Position numbers and translations under genes: made by a program. A stretch of 31,698 bases of DNA from assembly GCA_934277495.1 (NCBI GenBank), contig CAKQUI010000012.1:1-31698 (forward strand). The letters run 5' to 3'. This DNA is from an uncultured Clostridia bacterium. Its GTDB lineage: Bacteria > Bacillota > Clostridia > Peptostreptococcales > Anaerovoracaceae. Positions 6,107-11,680 of this stretch are shown piece by piece. Position 1 is the first letter of the stretch. Each line of letters begins with the position of its first letter. Under the pieces are notes generated by a model. The model saw only the letters and a program-made list of their open reading frames with translations. It was not told where the DNA came from and did no database searches.

Positions 6107-6200
6107 TTGCACTATCTTCATGCACTAATATTATATCATATTGCACTAATTGTCAACAAGATATTTACTTTTTGCACTAATTATGTTTTAATTTACACTA
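6107..6200. promoter_or_regulatory. Lysogeny-type switch with five TTGCACTA operators
   Basis: Five same-direction copies lie between the divergent regulators: TTGCACTA at 6107-6114, ATGCACTA at 6120-6127, TTGCACTA at 6141-6148 and 6172-6179, and TTACACTA at 6193-6200. Start-to-start spacings are 13, 21, 31 and 21 bp, so three are close to whole helical turns. They overlap both the leftward promoter and the rightward -10. Either XRE protein could bind them. Confidence 0.7.
6128..6156 (-). promoter_or_regulatory. Leftward promoter of regulator-xis-rep operon
   Basis: On the minus strand, -35 TTGACA (6156-6151) is a perfect match, with -10 TAATAT (6133-6128) after 17 bp. A TATAAT two bases closer is an alternative. 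The third TTGCACTA operator lies within the spacer, so repressor binding there would block polymerase. Confidence 0.75.
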
Positions 6201-6204
6201 TAAT
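6199..6204 (+). promoter_or_regulatory. -10 element of the CI-like repressor promoter
   Basis: A perfect TATAAT overlaps the end of the fifth operator. The -35 region at 17 bp is poor (ACTAAT), which suggests that a bound regulator may help or block this promoter. The predicted start, near 6211, gives a very short leader before the ATG at 6227. Confidence 0.5.
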
Positions 6205-6226
6205 AAAAGAATGGAGCGTTTTAATT

Positions 6227-6700
6227 ATGGGAATGGGACAGACCTTAAAACGGATTTTACATGATAAGAATATGACAATAAAGCAACTGTCTGAAGTGAC
6301 AGGCATATCAATAAACACTTTATACTCAATAACGAAACGTGATACAGTCAATGTTCGTACTGAGATTATAGAGAAAATAGCAAAAGCTTTAGATGTTCCA
6401 GTTGAAAAGCTGTTGACCACTCAAGACCGCAAACGGATGTTTGATTTACAGGTTTTCGCCAGCATGGAGGATAAGCACCCAGCCGCCGATCCCGGCAGTC
6501 AAGAAGGTGCGTTTAAAAATTATGTACACAAATTAGTCTCTGAATCAATGGACTCAGCATTAAAAAACTTTGTCGTTGACTCGGGCATTGATCGATTAGT
6601 GAACAACTATGATAAAGTAAACACTGACGGCAAGAAGAAAATACTTTCATACTCTGACGATATCGCAAGCAATCCAAAGTATACGAAAGAAGAGGTGTAA
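6227..6700 (+). CDS. CI-like XRE repressor
   Basis: A 157-residue protein with an N-terminal XRE helix-turn-helix (residues about 5-65): LKRILHDKNMTIKQLSEVTG, ISINTLYSITKRD, then IIEKIAKALDVPVEKLL. The C-terminal half is helical and shows no LexA/CI autoprotease Ser-Lys signature, so induction is more likely by a protein partner (as with SaPI Stl) than by RecA-driven self-cleavage. The ATG has GGAG 11 bases upstream; an ATG two codons later is possible. It is followed 3 bp later by the TPR gene. Confidence 0.78.
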   Translation: MGMGQTLKRILHDKNMTIKQLSEVTGISINTLYSITKRDTVNVRTEIIEKIAKALDVPVEKLLTTQDRKRMFDLQVFASMEDKHPAADPGSQEGAFKNYVHKLVSESMDSALKNFVVDSGIDRLVNNYDKVNTDGKKKILSYSDDIASNPKYTKEEV

Positions 6701-6703
6701 CAA

Positions 6704-7018
6704 ATGGGAATACGTTTTGACCTTGTGCAGAATAATATTGACGGAAAAGAATTAGAAAAAGCCGGAAGGGTTGACGATGCAGTTAAACTCTATCTTTACA
6801 ATGTAAAGAGTCGCTTTGAGGGAAGTCACCCATATGACAGACTCGCTATTATTTACAGAAAAGCAAAGGAATATGACAAAGAAATTGATATCCTGAAAAG
6901 AGCTATTGATGTCTTTGAGAATGATGTTATATTAGAACGTCCTGACCGTGACCGGAAAATAAAGAGATTTAAAGACAGGCTTGCAAAAGCTGAGAAACTT
7001 AAAGAATCCAGCAAATAA
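6704..7018 (+). CDS. TPR-like protein paired with the repressor
   Basis: A 104-residue all-helical protein with two or three tetratricopeptide-like hairpins: ELEKAGRVDDAVKLYLYNVK, then HPYDRLAIIYRKAKEYDKEI and a following ILKRAIDVFEN stretch. The tail is strongly basic (RDRKIKRFKDRLAKAEKLKE). Small TPR proteins often follow prophage repressors in Firmicutes, and it probably binds the repressor or a helper protein. It shares an operon with the repressor, and the toxin module begins directly after its stop codon. Confidence 0.72.
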   Translation: MGIRFDLVQNNIDGKELEKAGRVDDAVKLYLYNVKSRFEGSHPYDRLAIIYRKAKEYDKEIDILKRAIDVFENDVILERPDRDRKIKRFKDRLAKAEKLKESSK

Positions 7019-7031
7019 GCCCCCCAGGGCA

Positions 7032-7063
7032 ACAACTGAATACATTTACCAAGGCAGCCGGTG
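7032..7063 (+). repeat. Conserved leader block of toxin module 1
   Basis: A 32-bp block with the core TTTACCAAGGCAGCCGGTG. It matches 9264-9295, upstream of toxin 2, with a single mismatch. Between the two modules the leader block and the antitoxin promoter are kept better than the toxin coding sequence. Confidence 0.75.
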
Positions 7064-7111
7064 GACGTGCTGCACCTGCTCCCGAGTCTTCTTATCAAGG
7101 GGGTGGTGCCT

Positions 7112-7195
7112 ATGGTTACATATACAGAATTATTTCAGTTCGTAACTATGATTTGCGCCGTTATAACCTTAGCGTTATATGCAAATAAAAAATAG
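7112..7195 (+). CDS. Type I toxin peptide, holin-like (27 aa), copy inside the element
   Basis: A 27-residue membrane peptide starts with MVTYTELFQFVTMICAVITL and ends LALYANKK: a short polar N-terminus, one hydrophobic span, and a lysine tail. This is the plan of the putative holin-like / TxpA-type toxins of Firmicutes type I systems. The start has AAGGGGGTGG seven to eight bases upstream. A strong minus-strand promoter and a hairpin at the stop codon predict an antisense RNA covering its 3' end. It may be co-transcribed with the repressor and TPR genes and could stabilise the island after integration. Confidence 0.75.
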   Translation: MVTYTELFQFVTMICAVITLALYANKK

Positions 7196-7275
7196 CCGTT
7201 CGCCCCGTTAAGCAATCGGCTATTTCCGTTAGTTTACCGGGACAGGTGGTCGAGGCACCTTCCGGCTGTCTTGTT
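7184..7275 (-). ncRNA. Antisense antitoxin RNA of module 1
   Basis: A minus-strand promoter, TTGACA (7310-7305), 17 bp, TAAAAT (7287-7282), predicts a start near 7275. The RNA would end at the hairpin AAATAGCCG / CGGCTATTT (7225-7217 with 7198-7190), followed by a T-rich tract. It would be about 90 bases and would overlap the toxin stop codon and 3' untranslated region, as RatA does with txpA. The RNA is predicted, not observed. Confidence 0.7.
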
Positions 7276-7281
7276 AAGTAT

Positions 7282-7310
7282 ATTTTATGCGAAAGCTGTG
7301 AAAATGTCAA
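7282..7310 (-). promoter_or_regulatory. Antitoxin 1 promoter
   Basis: The -35 TTGACA is a perfect match and the -10 TAAAAT is near consensus, with a 17-bp spacer. The same hexamers and spacing recur at 9526-9554. Confidence 0.78.
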
Positions 7311-7358
7311 CAGTTACAGTTTTGAGAGTAGTGTGATTTTATGTGGTAACTAAGTGAC

Positions 7359-7386
7359 AAAAAACAAAAGCCCCTTTGTAGGGGCC
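7359..7386 (-). terminator. Terminator-like hairpin facing leftward
   Basis: On the minus strand, AGCCCCT / AGGGGCT-type pairing (7369-7375 with 7380-7386, 4-base loop) is followed by TTTTGTTTTTTGTC. No gene is visible on the minus strand before it, so it may shield the antitoxin promoter from leftward read-through. Confidence 0.5.
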
Positions 7387-7594
7387 CGTTATCGAGAAGT
7401 ACATGCAGCAGGACATAAGACCTTGAGAATCTGAGAATCCAAACTGTAAAAACGCTTATAAGGGGCTCTATATAAAAGGGACTGATGCAAGGTCTGTAAT
7501 GTTACAAACCAGTATAGCAACTTAATTGTACCATTGCAGGCTCTAAAAATCAATGTTTTAGGGTATTTTTTATACCCGGAAAGGACGGCATGCA
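7387..7594. promoter_or_regulatory. Integrase leader region
   Basis: These 200 bp hold no supported gene. A 16-bp sequence at 7523-7538 is the exact inverted copy of 155-170. A hairpin GGGTAT / ATACCC (7561-7577) lies directly before the integrase Shine-Dalgarno site GGAAAGGA, so it could affect translation. I see no convincing sigma-70 promoter. Confidence 0.4.
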
Positions 7595-8740
7595 ATGGCA
7601 AAGAAAACTAATTGCACGATAAACGGCAAGGATTATTACAGGATATACCGCAAGGTGGGCATGAAACGGGATAAACGGGGCCTGTGGGTACCAGATCGCA
7701 AGGCCTTTTATGGCTCCTGTAAGAGTGAAGCAGAGGCAGAGTATCAGAAGTACATACAGCGGCAGTGTAGCGAAGTTGTCACAAGCAAGTGCCTGGGCGA
7801 ACTGATACAAGACTGGATAGAAAACATCTTCACAGTGTCCAGTCTTTCGACCGGCACCAAGTACAACTACATCAACGCTTATAACAGATCATTCCCAGGC
7901 GGCAGGCTTGCAGGGCGTCAGATCGGCGATGTTTCCGCCCTCGATCTACAGATGTTCTATAACGAGCTTGCAGAGGGTGGGACCTGCTGCAGCTCCATCA
8001 AGCAGATGCACAACTTACTGACTCACTTTTACAAGTATGCAGATCTGAACGGCATCGGCAGGAACATAACCACAAGCGTATCAGTTCCGGATAAAGGCGG
8101 CACCGCTGCAGCCGATCACGGGGACGAGCTTGTAACATGGTCTGATGATGAACTGAAAGCGATGATAAGCGGTCTTGAAGGTACAACAATGCGCTTTATG
8201 ATAGTGCTTGCAGTCAATACCGGCGCCCGAATCTCTGAACTTCTCGCCCTGACGTACGATGATATACATGACGATCTTTTGTATATCAACAAGCAGCTTT
8301 CAGAGAAGGACCCAGACGGCAGGGCATCCGCTCCACACCTTGACAGCACCAAAAGCACAAGCAGTAACAGGGTAATTCCTCTGTCTGATGCGGTTTTACG
8401 TGAATATGCGACACATAGACTGATACATCAAAAAGAGATGCTTAAAAACGGTTACAGGACGTCAAGCATATTCACTACAGGGACAGGCAACTACTACTAC
8501 AGACGGAACGTAACAAGGGCATTACAGCGGCTGTGTGATCGCATCGGCATTCGATACCGCAAGTTTCATGCTTTCCGGCATACGTTCGGCACCAACCTGA
8601 GCCGGGCAGGCGTTCCCATTGAAGAGACGTTCAAGCTCATGGGACACAGCAGCATCAATGTGACGATGAAATATTATGTACATGTGGACGCTCGCCGCAA
8701 GCTTGATGCAGTGGAGAAAATAGCCGCTTTCAGCCTGTAA
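7595..8740 (+). CDS. int: Tyrosine site-specific integrase
   Basis: A 381-residue lambda/Tn916-type integrase. An N-terminal arm-binding region (1-60) precedes a SAM-like core-binding domain (about 62-155) and the catalytic domain (175-381). Catalytic residues are visible: Arg212 in TGARISELLAL, Lys253 in DSTKSTSSNR, His325 and Arg328 in FHAFRHTFGT, His351 in LMGHSS, and nucleophile Tyr361 in KYYVH. Nothing is missing and length is normal. The ATG at 7595 follows GGAAAGGA by about 10 bases. The gene ends 175 bp from attR and reads toward it, the usual place for a tRNA-targeting integrase. It would recombine attP with the 3' end of tRNA-Arg. Confidence 0.96.
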   Translation: MAKKTNCTINGKDYYRIYRKVGMKRDKRGLWVPDRKAFYGSCKSEAEAEYQKYIQRQCSEVVTSKCLGELIQDWIENIFTVSSLSTGTKYNYINAYNRSFPGGRLAGRQIGDVSALDLQMFYNELAEGGTCCSSIKQMHNLLTHFYKYADLNGIGRNITTSVSVPDKGGTAAADHGDELVTWSDDELKAMISGLEGTTMRFMIVLAVNTGARISELLALTYDDIHDDLLYINKQLSEKDPDGRASAPHLDSTKSTSSNRVIPLSDAVLREYATHRLIHQKEMLKNGYRTSSIFTTGTGNYYYRRNVTRALQRLCDRIGIRYRKFHAFRHTFGTNLSRAGVPIEETFKLMGHSSINVTMKYYVHVDARRKLDAVEKIAAFSL

Positions 8741-8762
8741 AATTTATCACTTTTTTATCACT
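8741..8762 (+). repeat. Right arm-type direct repeat, exact copy of 127-148
   Basis: The 22 bp starting right after the integrase stop codon are identical to 127-148 and carry two tandem TTTATCACT-like units. With attR 153 bp away it is a likely integrase or excisionase arm site. Confidence 0.6.
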
Positions 8763-8872
8763 GAAGTTACAGATACAGGACTGATAACGGCAAAAGATAC
8801 CACAAGTTACCGCAAGTCATGAAAATCATCAATACATTGCAATTTCAATGCATACGGCAGATAATGCACTGA

Positions 8873-8893
8873 GACGTTGAAACTTCAACGCTT
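8873..8893. repeat. Right-end palindrome related to 3031-3052
   Basis: CGTTGAA / TTCAACG (8875-8881, 8884-8890) has a 2-base centre. It shares the half-site CGTTGAAA with the perfect palindrome at 3031-3052. A second hairpin, CATTG / CAATG, lies at 8835-8850. Confidence 0.4.
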
Positions 8894-8915
8894 CGCATTT
8901 TACCGTCCCTGGATT

Positions 8916-8953
8916 TGCGAAGGTTGGGGGTTCGAGTCCCTCATGGCGCGCCA
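8916..8953 (+). repeat. attR core (38-bp direct repeat)
   Basis: An exact copy of 38-75. Upstream bases (8911-8915) no longer match the tRNA anticodon arm, so this is the 3' tRNA fragment left on the far side of the element. Confidence 0.93.
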
Positions 8954-8958
8954 GACAG

Positions 8959-8990
8959 AAACACTCATCTTTTGATGAGTGTTTTTGTTT
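8959..8990 (+). terminator. Probable original terminator of tRNA-Arg, displaced 8.9 kb
   Basis: AAACACTCATC / GATGAGTGTTT is an 11-bp perfect stem with a TTTT loop, followed by TTGTTT. It starts six bases after the CCA of the attR copy, where a tRNA terminator is expected, so before integration it ended the tRNA-Arg transcript. Confidence 0.7.
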
Positions 8991-9000
8991 GCGTGCATAT

Positions 9001-9165
9001 AAAAAAAGGGATTCGAACCCGAAAGGGCCGCTGCGTCAGAGAGAATGTCCAGTGGACATTCGATCAGCAGCGTGTCCAAGCATGCAGAGCATGCGCAGGA
9101 CGGCGGATGCGAAGCATCCGTGAAAGTCCCTCATGGCACAAAAAAGGGGATTTGAACCCAAGACT
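9001..9165. repeat. Structured repeat-like block with T-arm fragments and a decayed att core
   Basis: Two fragments that are the reverse complement of tRNA T-arms (GGGATTCGAACCC at 9008-9020; GGGGATTTGAACCC at 9146-9159) flank four nested or tandem perfect stems. These are CGCTGC/GCAGCG (9029-9034, 9067-9072), GAATGTCC/GGACATTC (9043-9061), GCATGC/GCATGC (9080-9094) and CGGATGC/GCATCCG (9104-9120). AGTCCCTCATGGC at 9125-9137 repeats 13 bases of the att core. The open frames here are not credible genes. Confidence 0.55.
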
Positions 9166-9263
9166 CCGACGCACTTTATTTAATACTGTCTTTTCCATTT
9201 ACGATGATTTATAATATGCTTATACGCATTGGTAGCTAATGACCATAACCAAATCAGATATCC

Positions 9264-9295
9264 ACAACTGAATATATTTACCAAGGCAGCCGGTG
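9264..9295 (+). repeat. Conserved leader block of toxin module 2
   Basis: Matches 7032-7063 at 31 of 32 bases. It lies about 50 bases after a TATAAT at 9210-9215 (weak -35 CTGTCT), so the toxin mRNA would have a long leader, as is usual for type I toxins. Confidence 0.7.
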
Positions 9296-9342
9296 AGGTG
9301 AGCTGTATCCGTTCTGAATCTACAGAAAGGATTGATGCTTAT

Positions 9343-9426
9343 ATGAGTACATATGAGGAATTTATGATCATACTGACAAACGCTTTATTGATCGTTGCAG
9401 TTCTGAATTTATACAAAAATAAGTAA
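9343..9426 (+). CDS. Type I toxin peptide, holin-like (27 aa), copy outside the element
   Basis: A 27-residue peptide starts MSTYEEFMIILTNALLIVAV and ends VLNLYKNK. Length, the x-TY-x-E-x-F pattern, the single membrane span and the lysine tail match the copy at 7112-7195, but the coding sequences have diverged. The chosen ATG gives equal length in both; an in-frame longer start at 9229 would run through the leader block and is unlikely. AGAAAGG lies 13 bases upstream. The antisense promoter and terminator hairpin lie in the same positions as in module 1. Confidence 0.75.
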   Translation: MSTYEEFMIILTNALLIVAVLNLYKNK

Positions 9427-9519
9427 AGCCGCCTTGTTCCTTGGCCGGATAGGCGGTTTTACATAACTGTTTATTTGCCGGAACGGATAGGCGCCATCTA
9501 TCCACTCGGCTGTCTTGCT
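9415..9519 (-). ncRNA. Antisense antitoxin RNA of module 2
   Basis: A minus-strand promoter, TTGACA (9554-9549), 17 bp, TAAAAT (9531-9526), predicts a start near 9519. The hairpin formed by AAACCGCC and GGCGGCTTT (9459-9452 with 9433-9425), followed by ACTTATTTTT, would end the RNA within the toxin 3' end. It is about 105 bases. Predicted only. Confidence 0.7.
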
Positions 9520-9525
9520 AAGTAT

Positions 9526-9554
9526 ATTTTATGCAAAAGCTGCATATTTGTCAA
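9526..9554 (-). promoter_or_regulatory. Antitoxin 2 promoter
   Basis: A perfect -35 and near-consensus -10 with 17-bp spacing. It is nearly identical to the module 1 promoter, including GTTGACA and the bases after the -10 (TAAAATATACTTA). Confidence 0.78.
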
Positions 9555-9654
9555 CAGTTACAGCGAAATACAACAGTTATCACAATTTACGACAAAAACA
9601 AGAGCTCCTTCAAACTGGTGTAAGATAAAATTGCTCAGTCTGGAGGTTTTTATT

Positions 9655-9735
9655 ATGGCAAGAAGAACAGGTGATGCAGCAAACTTCCTTTCTATGCGGT
9701 TTCTGGCAGCAGTTCATAGTTTGAGTTTCTCATGA
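9655..9735 (+). CDS. Very small open frame (26 aa), uncertain
   Basis: An ATG with a good TGGAGG site eight bases upstream opens a 26-residue frame beginning MARRTGDAANFLSMRFLAAV. The basic MARR start followed by early termination could be the 5' remnant of a transposase gene, but I cannot confirm it. No inverted repeats bound it clearly. Confidence 0.3.
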   Translation: MARRTGDAANFLSMRFLAAVHSLSFS

Positions 9736-9789
9736 CGATTTTTCACCACTTTGATTACAGAACTCTGGACAGAACATGGGTTCGAACGC

Positions 9790-9842
9790 TTGATATACTA
9801 CCTATATCAAATGATGTTACCTCTTGACAGAGGTAACATCAT
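9790..9842. promoter_or_regulatory. Two back-to-back perfect inverted repeats before the secreted-protein gene
   Basis: TTGATATA / TATATCAA (9790-9797, 9803-9810; 5-base loop) abuts ATGATGTTACCTCT / AGAGGTAACATCAT (9811-9824, 9829-9842; 4-base loop). Neither is followed by a T-run on the plus strand, so they look more like operators or an RNA structure than a terminator. They end 39 bp before the next start codon. Confidence 0.5.
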
Positions 9843-9880
9843 AAACAACCGTATAAGCAGTGAAAGAAAGGAAGATCAAA

Positions 9881-10438
9881 ATGGGGAAAAATGGAAAACT
9901 TTCAAAAATCACAAAAACTATCGTATTATCAATGATGGCGGTCATGATCGTATTTGCCGCAGTGCCGGTATCGGCTGATGCAGCGGTGAAGACAAAGTCA
10001 AAGACATATGTGAACTATCCGCTTGAAGCAAGAGGTGCGATAAAGGCACTGGATGTGTACGGCAGGGACACCCTCAAAATCAAGTACAATGGACAAAAGA
10101 TTATTTCGGTAGCACCATCACAGTATGCCAGAAATCTTGGAACAAAGATTTGTGAAAAGGGTGGGATAAAATGTACCTACAGCACATCAGCTAAAAGGAT
10201 ATACAGCAGTACATGGTATGTAAATTTCAGCATACTGCCTAAGTGGATGATAAAAATCGCAGATAAGGTGACACCGAAACTTGGTGCTATTGCAGACTGC
10301 GGAAGATTCGTAAAATCTACAACTACATATACTGTGTATAAAAACGGCAATGTAACAAAAAGCAGTAAGATGCAGTTTATGGTTCCTACAAAACTCAGAG
10401 ACGCAGCTAAGAAACTGGCAGGTCTTATCATAAAATAA
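9881..10438 (+). CDS. Secreted protein of unknown function
   Basis: A 185-residue protein with a clear signal peptide: a lysine-rich start, hydrophobic core TIVLSMMAVMIVFAAV, and a likely cut near SADAA (about residues 32-35). The mature part is basic and beta-rich (KTYVNYPLEARGAIKALDVY; TTYTVYKNGNVTKSSKMQF), with two cysteines 8 apart and a third further on. I do not recognise the domain. The ATG at 9881 follows GAAAGGAAG; a GTG seven codons earlier is less likely. It is a single-gene unit with its own terminator. It may be a small extracellular or wall-associated protein. Confidence 0.8.
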   Translation: MGKNGKLSKITKTIVLSMMAVMIVFAAVPVSADAAVKTKSKTYVNYPLEARGAIKALDVYGRDTLKIKYNGQKIISVAPSQYARNLGTKICEKGGIKCTYSTSAKRIYSSTWYVNFSILPKWMIKIADKVTPKLGAIADCGRFVKSTTTYTVYKNGNVTKSSKMQFMVPTKLRDAAKKLAGLIIK

Positions 10439-10495
10439 AGGTTTTGTAATTCTTTGAATGCAGGGAATCAAAGCCATCAAATAGACAGAACACAA

Positions 10496-10534
10496 AACAG
10501 CACTGATGCAAAATAATGTATCAGTGCTGTTTTT
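10496..10534. terminator. Bidirectional terminator
   Basis: AACAGCACTGAT (10496-10507) pairs with ATCAGTGCTGTT (10520-10531), followed by TTT on the plus strand; on the minus strand the same stem is followed by TTGTG. It ends the secreted-protein gene and lies between the two convergent genes. Confidence 0.8.
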
Positions 10535-10656
10535 GAAATATATGAACTTCTGGCTATGACGAACCATTAAAGAACACTTTCTTCAAGTATGAGGCTGCTG
10601 GATTTTACAGATATCATATTCACAGTCAGTCTTCACAACAAAAGTTTATGGTGTCA

Positions 10657-11577
10657 TTATCCTTCCTCACCGCTCTGCATATCTCCATCAGGCAGCCTGT
10701 TTCCGTTTTTCTTTTCCGGGAGATTTGCAAGGAGCACTGCTGTCACTACCATGATGCCGCCGATGATCATGCTGAGGGTTATCGTGTCGCCTGTGATGAA
10801 ATATCCGAACACGCATGCGGCTACAGGCTCGAAAGTATTGATGATAGACGCATTTGTAGGGCCGATCAGTTTCACGCCCAGACAGAAGAACAGTATGGCA
10901 GCGAATGCACACACTACTGCCAGTACGAGCATATATGCCAGCTGATGCATGTTTTCTGTGAACAGCGGCCTGCCGCTGATAAGACACCTGCCGAAATTGA
11001 AGACAGCAGATGCAGCCAGTACGTAGCCTGCAGTCACAAGGGAATTGAATCCCCTAACGGCTTCAGAGGAAAGACTGATAGTATACACTGTGTAGCAGCC
11101 GGCGCATGCCAGTGCGAATACGACGCCAAGTATCTTTATCTTCATGTCAGGCGACCATACGATCAGACAAAGCCCTGCCAGCGAGACGATGACAGCAGCG
11201 ATCTTCACAGCACGGACCTTTTCATGCCCCGATATCATTTCCACAGCTATGACTATAGCAGGAAAAGTAAAGGAGATTATCGTCGCCAGAGAGCCGCTTA
11301 TATAGTTGAAGGACAGATAAAGCGTAGTAGCGATGCCAATATATGATATCATCACAGCGATCATTGGCTTTACCGAAGCACGGGTCAGCCGGAAAGGTAT
11401 CTTTCTTATAAAAATATATGCCCACATCAGGACTGCAGCATAAAGAAACTTGTTGAAAAGCAGCGTTTCCGTGACGACTCCCGTACCGAATGCCTTGAAA
11501 GACAGCGACGGCACGAGCCCGTAACATATCGTTGTGCCGATTATGCAGAGCGTTCCTGCGATCTTCCTGTTTGCCAT
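10657..11577 (-). CDS. EamA/DMT-family transporter
   Basis: A 306-residue membrane protein with about ten hydrophobic spans in two repeats, the plan of drug/metabolite (EamA) transporters. The first repeat opens with RKIAGTLCIIGTTICYGLVP. The second contains the ACAGCYTVYTISLSSEAV-type helix and ends with LIGPTNASIINTFEPVAACV, a typical EamA motif. The start chosen is the ATG at 11577, with AAAAGG eight bases upstream; two upstream ATGs have no usable spacing. The substrate is unknown. It is divergent from dsdA, which makes an amino acid or related metabolite conceivable, but the family gives no certainty. Confidence 0.85.
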   Translation of the reverse strand: MANRKIAGTLCIIGTTICYGLVPSLSFKAFGTGVVTETLLFNKFLYAAVLMWAYIFIRKIPFRLTRASVKPMIAVMISYIGIATTLYLSFNYISGSLATIISFTFPAIVIAVEMISGHEKVRAVKIAAVIVSLAGLCLIVWSPDMKIKILGVVFALACAGCYTVYTISLSSEAVRGFNSLVTAGYVLAASAVFNFGRCLISGRPLFTENMHQLAYMLVLAVVCAFAAILFFCLGVKLIGPTNASIINTFEPVAACVFGYFITGDTITLSMIIGGIMVVTAVLLANLPEKKNGNRLPDGDMQSGEEG

Positions 11578-11680
11578 ACCCATCACCTTTTCATAATTTT
11601 CAAATAATATATCGTACACCAATATTAACATGGTTTCCTTTATATGTGTATTACAAAAGATAAAAAATTTGCATACTAAC

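Larger units (their letters stand above)
38..8953. mobile_element. Integrated 8.9-kb phage-satellite-like island in tRNA-Arg
   Basis: The island is bounded by exact 38-bp direct repeats of the tRNA-Arg 3' end. Gene order from attR inward is integrase; type I toxin-antitoxin; TPR protein and CI-like repressor; a divergent switch; Cro-like regulator, excisionase-like protein and RepA-like ATPase; an AT-rich iteron region; five small genes; scaffold; major capsid protein; sigma-like protein. That order (int and repressor one way; regulator, xis, rep, ori and morphogenesis the other) is the known plan of Gram-positive phage-inducible chromosomal islands. No portal, terminase, head protease, tail or lysis gene is visible, so self-sufficient phage growth is unlikely. 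Arginine codons in the element are often CGN, while host genes nearly always use AGA/AGG, which fits recent transfer. Confidence 0.9.

Noticed and set aside
7389..7601. A minus-strand frame of 70 codons before the integrase
   Set aside because: No Shine-Dalgarno site, and it covers the integrase leader hairpin and the inverted-repeat site.
9001..9214. Open frames running through the T-arm-like and hairpin block
   Set aside because: The sequence is made of tRNA-like fragments and perfect stems, the ribosome site is missing, and such frames next to tRNA genes are a known annotation artefact.
9655..9735. Insertion sequence remnant
   Set aside because: The short MARR frame suggested a transposase start, but I could not find terminal inverted repeats or further transposase sequence.
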